64,000 nt of DNA from Bordetella hinzii LMG 13501 (GTDB lineage: Bacteria; Pseudomonadota; Gammaproteobacteria; Burkholderiales; Burkholderiaceae_B): assembly GCF_001548475.1 (NCBI RefSeq), contig NZ_LRUJ01000016.1, positions 38,708 through 102,707 of the forward strand, given 5' to 3'. Made by a program: the position numbers and the translations under genes. The notes under the pieces are model-generated. The model searched no databases and was not told the DNA's origin. It saw only the letters and a program-made list of their open reading frames with translations. Positions 59,759-64,000 of this stretch are shown here, in pieces. Position 1 is the stretch's first letter; each line of letters starts with the position of its first letter.

Positions 59759-60791
59759 TGGGATACTTCTCGTTGGCCCGGCGGGTGAAATCGTTGGTCC
59801 AGACCTTGGCGGTGTCGATCTTGGCCAGGTCGATCTCGCCGGCGTAGGCGGCCAGGGCCTTGGCCGCGGTGGCCGCGCCGTCCTCGGGAATGACGCCGTC
59901 GGGCGACAGGCCTTCCAGGCTGGCCGCGATAGCCGCCTTGTAGATGGCCGGATCGCCCAGCAGATAGCTGGCCGGCACGGTCTTGGCGATTTCTTCGGCG
60001 CCGGCCTTCTGTATCCACTTGTCGGCGCGCACGATGGCGTTGGTCAGCGCCTGTACCGTGTTCGGGTTGGCGTCGATGAAGGCCTGGGGCGCATAGAGGC
60101 TGCCGGCCGGCATGTTGCCGCCGAAGATTTCCCGGGTGTCCTTCAGGGTGCGGGTGTCGACGATGATCTGCATGTCGCCGCCCGAGGTCAGCATGGACAC
60201 CACCGGATCGGTGTTGGACATGGCGTCGACCTGGCCGCTGCGCAGGGCCGTCACGGCGCCGGCGCCGGCGCCCACGCCGATGAAGGACACATCGCTGGCC
60301 TTCAGGCCATGCTTGGCCAGGAAGAAGCTCACGACCATGTTGGTCGAGGAGCCCGGCGCGGTCACGCCGATCTTCTTGCCCTTGAGGTCGGCCGCGCCCT
60401 TGTAGTTGGGCAGCGCCTTTTTGGAAACACCCACGCCTATCATGGGCGCGCGGCCCTGCAGCACGAAGGCGCGATAGGCCTGGCCCTTGGATTGCATGGC
60501 GATGGTGTGCTCGAAGGCGCCGGACACCACGTCGGCGCTGCCGCCCACCACGGCCTGCAGGGCCTTGGAGCCGCCCGCGAAGTCGGCGATGCTGACGTCC
60601 AGGCCTTCATCCTTGAAGTAGCCTTTGATTTCGGCGATGGTCAGCGGGAGATAGTAGATCAGGGGCTTGCCGCCCACGGCGATCTGGACTTTGGCTTTTT
60701 CGAGTTTCTGCGCACGCACGATGGCCGGCGCCATGCTCATGGCACCGGCCGCGCCGGCGAGCTTGAGCAGATCACGACGAGTGACTGACAT
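59751..60791 (-). CDS. ABC transporter substrate-binding protein (NMT1/SsuA-like)
   Basis: 346 residues from ATG 60791, preceded by AGGAGACAACCG. The N-terminus MSVTRRDLLKLAGAAGAMSM carries a twin-arginine motif, so export is probably through Tat. The core VQIAVGGKPLIYYLPLTIAE and later GVTAPGSSTNMVVSFFLAKHG match NMT1/THI5-like binders of sulfonates, nitrate, pyrimidines or aromatic acids. It follows a CoA-transferase gene by 91 bases on the same strand, hinting at a carboxylic acid ligand. The substrate is not certain. Confidence 0.9.
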   Translation of the reverse strand: MSVTRRDLLKLAGAAGAMSMAPAIVRAQKLEKAKVQIAVGGKPLIYYLPLTIAEIKGYFKDEGLDVSIADFAGGSKALQAVVGGSADVVSGAFEHTIAMQSKGQAYRAFVLQGRAPMIGVGVSKKALPNYKGAADLKGKKIGVTAPGSSTNMVVSFFLAKHGLKASDVSFIGVGAGAGAVTALRSGQVDAMSNTDPVVSMLTSGGDMQIIVDTRTLKDTREIFGGNMPAGSLYAPQAFIDANPNTVQALTNAIVRADKWIQKAGAEEIAKTVPASYLLGDPAIYKAAIAASLEGLSPDGVIPEDGAATAAKALAAYAGEIDLAKIDTAKVWTNDFTRRANEKYPNG

Positions 60792-60882
60792 CGGTTGTCT
60801 CCTGTATGCCGCCCGCGGGCGGCGAAAGGACGGGCAGCCGGCATGGCCGCCTGTCTCCGGGGCCGGTCCGCTTCCCAGCGCC

Positions 60883-62133
60883 TCAGGTACTGATTGCGCC
60901 GGTCTGCGCCAGCTGTTCAATCGCCGCTGCATCATACCCTAGCGACTTCAGGACAGCCTCGGTATGTTCCCCTAAACGCGGGCCCAGCCAGCGCGTGCCG
61001 CCCGGCGTGGCCGACAGCCTGGGCACCACGGCCGGCAGCTTGACGGGGCTGCCATCCGGAAAATAATGCTGCTCTATCATGCCGCGCGCCAGGAACTGCG
61101 GGTCGGCGAACATGTCGGCCACGCTGTAGATCTTGCCTACCGGCACATCGGCCTGGCGCAGCGCGCGCAAGGCGCTGTCTATGGTCTGCCCGTCGCACCA
61201 GGCCTGGATGGCGCCGTCGATCTCGGCCACGCGGCGCGCCCGGCCATCATTGCGCGCCAGGTCCGGATCGTGCGCCAGGTCTTCACGGCCCAGGGCCAGC
61301 ATCAGGCGATGGAAGATGGCGTCGCCATTGCCGGCGATGACGATGTTCTGCCCATCGGAGGTGGTGTAGGTATTGGACGGCACGATGCCCGGCAGGGCCC
61401 CGCCGGTGCGCTCGCGCACCACGCCGGCCACGTCGAACTCCGGCACCAGGCTTTCCATCACGTTGAACACCGATTCGTACAAGGCCACATCCACCATCTG
61501 GCCTTGTCCGGCCTGGCAAGCCTCGCCCGTCTTGCCGTTCCAACGTCCGCCGGTGGCGTCGCGATGCCGCAGCGCCATCAGCGCGCCGATCACGGCATGC
61601 AGCGCCGCCAGCGAATCGCCGATGGAAATCCCCACGCGCACGGGGGGGCGGTCCGGATGGCCGGACACATAGCGCAGGCCTCCCATGGATTCGCCGATCG
61701 CGCCGAAGCCGGGCTGGTCGCGCATGGGGCCGGTCTGCCCGTAACCCGAGAGGCGGACCATGATGGTGGCCGGATTGACGGCACGCAGATCCTCATAGCC
61801 CAAGCCCCATTTTTCGAGCACGCCAGGCCGGTAGTTCTCGATGATGATGTCGGCCTGCAGCGCCAGCTGGCGCGCGATCTCGCGGCCGCGCGCATCCTTG
61901 AGATTCAAGGCGATGGACTGCTTGTTGCGCGCCTGCACCGTCCACCAGAGGGAGTTGCCCTCGTGCAGATGGCGCCAACTGCGGATGGGGCCGCCGCCGC
62001 CTTGCCCCTGAGGACCGGGCGGCGTCTCGACCTTGATGACGTCGGCGCCGAACTCGCCGAACATGCGCGCGGCGAAAGGGCCGGCGATGAGCGTGCCCAG
62101 TTCGAGCACCTTCAGGCCTTGCAAGGCTGACAT
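60883..62133 (-). CDS. CaiB/BaiF (family III) CoA-transferase
   Basis: 416 residues. It has LKVLELGTLIAGPFAARMFG and FGADVIKVETPPGPQGQGGG at the N-terminus, and RNKQSIALNLKD. At the position of the catalytic Asp (GFD in relatives) it reads PGFGAIGESMGGLRYVSG, with Gly144 and nearby Glu148. This GFG...E pattern is seen in one subgroup of the family, so activity is not excluded. It precedes the NMT1-type ABC importer operon and may activate the imported acid with CoA. Confidence 0.87.
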   Translation of the reverse strand: MSALQGLKVLELGTLIAGPFAARMFGEFGADVIKVETPPGPQGQGGGGPIRSWRHLHEGNSLWWTVQARNKQSIALNLKDARGREIARQLALQADIIIENYRPGVLEKWGLGYEDLRAVNPATIMVRLSGYGQTGPMRDQPGFGAIGESMGGLRYVSGHPDRPPVRVGISIGDSLAALHAVIGALMALRHRDATGGRWNGKTGEACQAGQGQMVDVALYESVFNVMESLVPEFDVAGVVRERTGGALPGIVPSNTYTTSDGQNIVIAGNGDAIFHRLMLALGREDLAHDPDLARNDGRARRVAEIDGAIQAWCDGQTIDSALRALRQADVPVGKIYSVADMFADPQFLARGMIEQHYFPDGSPVKLPAVVPRLSATPGGTRWLGPRLGEHTEAVLKSLGYDAAAIEQLAQTGAIST

Positions 62134-62228
62134 TTGTCTCTTCCCCCCGGCTGTTTATGACTGTGGCCATGACCGCCCAGCGGGCCGACGGTCATGGTCA
62201 GGCAAAGGCAGACCCCGGGGCCCGGGCC

Positions 62229-62837
62229 CTAGGTCGAGCGGCGTTCCATCAGTGCCCAGGCGATGGTGCCGGCATCCACGTATTCAAGCTCGCTGCCGGC
62301 GGGAACCCCGCGCGCCAGCCGCGTGACCCGCAGGCCGCGCTCGGCCAGGGCCTCGCCCAGGAAATGGGCGGTGGTCTCGCCTTCGGCCGTGAAGTTGGTC
62401 GCCAGGATGACCTCCTGGACCACGCCGTCACAGGCGCGGTCCAGCACGCGCTGGAAGTCCAGCTCGCGCGGGCCCACCCCCTCCAGCGGCGCCAGCCGCC
62501 CCATCAGCACATAGTAAAGGCCGCGATAGCCATGGCTGGATTCGATGACATTCTGGTCGGCCGGCGTCTCGACGATGCACAACTGCGTGGCATCCCGCTT
62601 GGGGTTGGCGCAGATGACGCAGATGTCGTCCTCGGTGAAGCTGTTGCAGCGCGCGCAGTGGCGCAGGTTCTGCACCGCGCCGGCCAGCGCGCGGCCGAGC
62701 AGGTCCGCCCCCTGCAGATCGTGCTGCAGGAGATGGTAGGCCATGCGCCGGGCCGAGCGCACGCCCACGCCGGGCAGGCGGCGCAGGGCCTCGATCAGGG
62801 CGACCAGCGGTTCGGGTTCGGGAAGCGAGTTGTCCAT
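62229..62837 (-). CDS. recR: Recombination protein RecR
   Basis: 202 residues. It has an N-terminal helix-hairpin-helix ([20 protein letters not shown]), a four-Cys zinc site ([20 protein letters not shown]) and a Toprim domain ([20 protein letters not shown], then [17 protein letters not shown]). With RecF and RecO it loads RecA at gaps. It is the last gene of dnaX-ybaB-recR, 14 bases after ybaB. Confidence 0.97.
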   Translation of the reverse strand: MDNSLPEPEPLVALIEALRRLPGVGVRSARRMAYHLLQHDLQGADLLGRALAGAVQNLRHCARCNSFTEDDICVICANPKRDATQLCIVETPADQNVIESSHGYRGLYYVLMGRLAPLEGVGPRELDFQRVLDRACDGVVQEVILATNFTAEGETTAHFLGEALAERGLRVTRLARGVPAGSELEYVDAGTIAWALMERRST

Positions 62838-62851
62838 CAGGACAGGCGGTC

Positions 62852-63178
62852 TCAGAACGGCAGTTTCATGCCCGGGGGCAGCGGCAGGCCGGCGGTCAGG
62901 GCGGACATTTTTTCCTGGGAGGTCGCCTCGGCCTTGCGCAGCGCGTCGTTGAACGCGGCGGCCACCAGGTCTTCGAGCATGTCCTTGTCGTCGGCCAGCA
63001 GGCTGGGGTCGATGGCCACGCGCTTGACGTCGTTGCGGCAGGACATGGTCACCTTGACCAGGCCGCCGCCGGCGGCGCCCTCGACCAGGATGTCGGCCAA
63101 GGCTTCCTGGGCCTTTTTCATGTTTTCCTGCATTTGCTGGGCTTGGCGCATCAGGCCGGCCAGTTGTCCTTTCATCAT
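62852..63178 (-). CDS. ybaB: YbaB/EbfC nucleoid-associated protein
   Basis: 108 residues from the first of two consecutive ATGs at 63178. It has [20 protein letters not shown] and [20 protein letters not shown], both typical. YbaB dimers bind DNA without strong specificity. It lies between dnaX and recR, the conserved order. The open frame upstream of 63178 is a dnaX shadow. Confidence 0.95.
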   Translation of the reverse strand: MMKGQLAGLMRQAQQMQENMKKAQEALADILVEGAAGGGLVKVTMSCRNDVKRVAIDPSLLADDKDMLEDLVAAAFNDALRKAEATSQEKMSALTAGLPLPPGMKLPF

Positions 63179-63215
63179 GATGTGTCTTCCTTGGGGAATA
63201 AGGGAAACGCCGGCC

Positions 63216-64000
63216 TCAGGCGGCCGGCGGCTCGACGGCGCGCACCGAATTCGGCACGACATGCCCGCCAAAATCATTGACCAGCGCCTGCACGAAAGGA
63301 TCGGCGGCGACGGCCTCCTCGGCGGCCTGCTGGCGCGCGGCGCGCTCGATGCGCGCCACCGCATGGGCGGTGGCGTCGCCCGTCACGCCCACTTCGATCT
63401 CCAGGCGCAGGCTCTGGCCGAAATGCTCGCATAGCACCGTCTGCAGGCGCACCCGGCTTTCGCTCTCGGCCAGCGTGCGCACGGCCACGCGCAGCACCAC
63501 CGCATCGCCCTGGACGCCGGCCCATTCGCTCTGGCGGGCCAGTTCGGCGGCCAGCCCGGTGACAGGCAGGCGCGCAGCCAGCTCCGGCCAGTTCTGGGCC
63601 GACATATCGGCAAGGCGGGCGCGCGGCTGGCGCGGCGCGCGTGGCTCGGCCATGGCGCGCACCGTGGGCGCGGGCGCGGCTTCGGTCGCCAGGGTCTCGA
63701 AATCGTCGTCCGGGTCTTGCATATAGGCCTGGGAGCCCGCCCCTTCGGCATCGTCGGGAATGGCTTCATCGACCCAGGAGGGCGGCCCGTCGTCGGGCGG
63801 GGCGGCCTCGGCCGCCGGCTCATCCGTGGGCGCGGGCGGCGGAGCGGCCTGCCGCGGCGGCTCGGCGGACGCGCTGGCCTTGGCGATGGCGGCCTGGGCC
63901 GCCTGTTCGGGGCTGTCTTCCCAGGGCGGCACGGGTGTCGCGGTCGCCGGGACACTGCGCGCCAGGGCGGCGGCCGGCGGACGGGGTTCGGCGGGAGGCT
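63216..64000 (-). CDS. dnaX: DNA polymerase III subunits gamma/tau, C-terminal part
   Basis: The frame runs to the window edge, so only about 260 C-terminal residues are present. They contain the Pro/Ala-rich linker typical of tau, then a folded C-terminal region ([20 protein letters not shown], then [20 protein letters not shown]) that contacts the polymerase alpha subunit. Identity rests on this composition plus the ybaB-recR context. The ATPase clamp-loader domain lies beyond the window. Confidence 0.88.
   Translation of the reverse strand, partial: PPAEPRPPAAALARSVPATATPVPPWEDSPEQAAQAAIAKASASAEPPRQAAPPPAPTDEPAAEAAPPDDGPPSWVDEAIPDDAEGAGSQAYMQDPDDDFETLATEAAPAPTVRAMAEPRAPRQPRARLADMSAQNWPELAARLPVTGLAAELARQSEWAGVQGDAVVLRVAVRTLAESESRVRLQTVLCEHFGQSLRLEIEVGVTGDATAHAVARIERAARQQAAEEAVAADPFVQALVNDFGGHVVPNSVRAVEPPAA

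Overview
The window is dense, GC-rich bacterial chromosome with the codon use and gene order of a betaproteobacterium. Three Bug-family solute-binding proteins, a pst-ppk-ppx block, a folP-glmM pair next to ftsH and rlmE, and a dnaX-ybaB-recR block together point to the Alcaligenaceae, most likely Bordetella or a close relative such as Achromobacter. This assignment is inference from gene content, since no search was possible. There is one tRNA gene (Pro, UGG). I saw no rRNA, CRISPR array, insertion sequence or prophage.

Bases 1-24100 are accessory catabolic DNA. An acyl-CoA ligase, CoA-transferase and SDR gene set (1-2780) is followed by a three-gene RND efflux pump (8654-2817, minus strand). 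Next comes a tightly coupled minus-strand operon (14086-8874) of Bug receptor, CoA-transferase, two acyl-CoA dehydrogenases and an enoyl-CoA hydratase/isomerase, with a divergent LysR gene. A helix-turn-helix/citrate-synthase fusion (15281-16645) precedes a Bug receptor, ThDP enzyme and aldehyde dehydrogenase operon (16771-21107). A second LysR gene is divergent from an alpha/beta hydrolase and Bug pair. The recurring theme is a periplasmic receptor that captures an organic acid beside the enzymes that would activate and degrade it.

Bases 24100-26860 are a ragged junction: a small unknown protein, a 39-residue membrane peptide, an AT-rich gap with ATACGT palindromes, a permease, a frameshifted GntR pseudogene and tRNA-Pro. 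Bases 26950-35680 form a phosphate island: pstSCAB with a well-formed Pho box, ppk, divergent ppx, and olsB (ornithine lipid synthesis). Bases 35860-42160 hold housekeeping genes (glmM, folP, ftsH, rlmE, a YhbY-type protein, greA).

Bases 42450-50680 carry an XRE regulator, a uracil/xanthine permease, a FlxA-like protein, and an ABC importer linked to a LysR regulator and a histidine phosphatase. Bases 50686-56877 (minus strand) hold an SDR, lpxO, carB and carA. Then follow tal, an NMT1/sulfonate-type ABC importer with its own CoA-transferase, and recR-ybaB-dnaX, the last cut by the window edge.

The most interesting leads are the HTH-citrate synthase fusion with a catalytic Asp-to-Glu change and a nearby perfect dyad, two perfect LysR-type operators, a terminator hairpin in the greA leader, the phosphate/ornithine-lipid island, and several enzymes lacking canonical catalytic residues.
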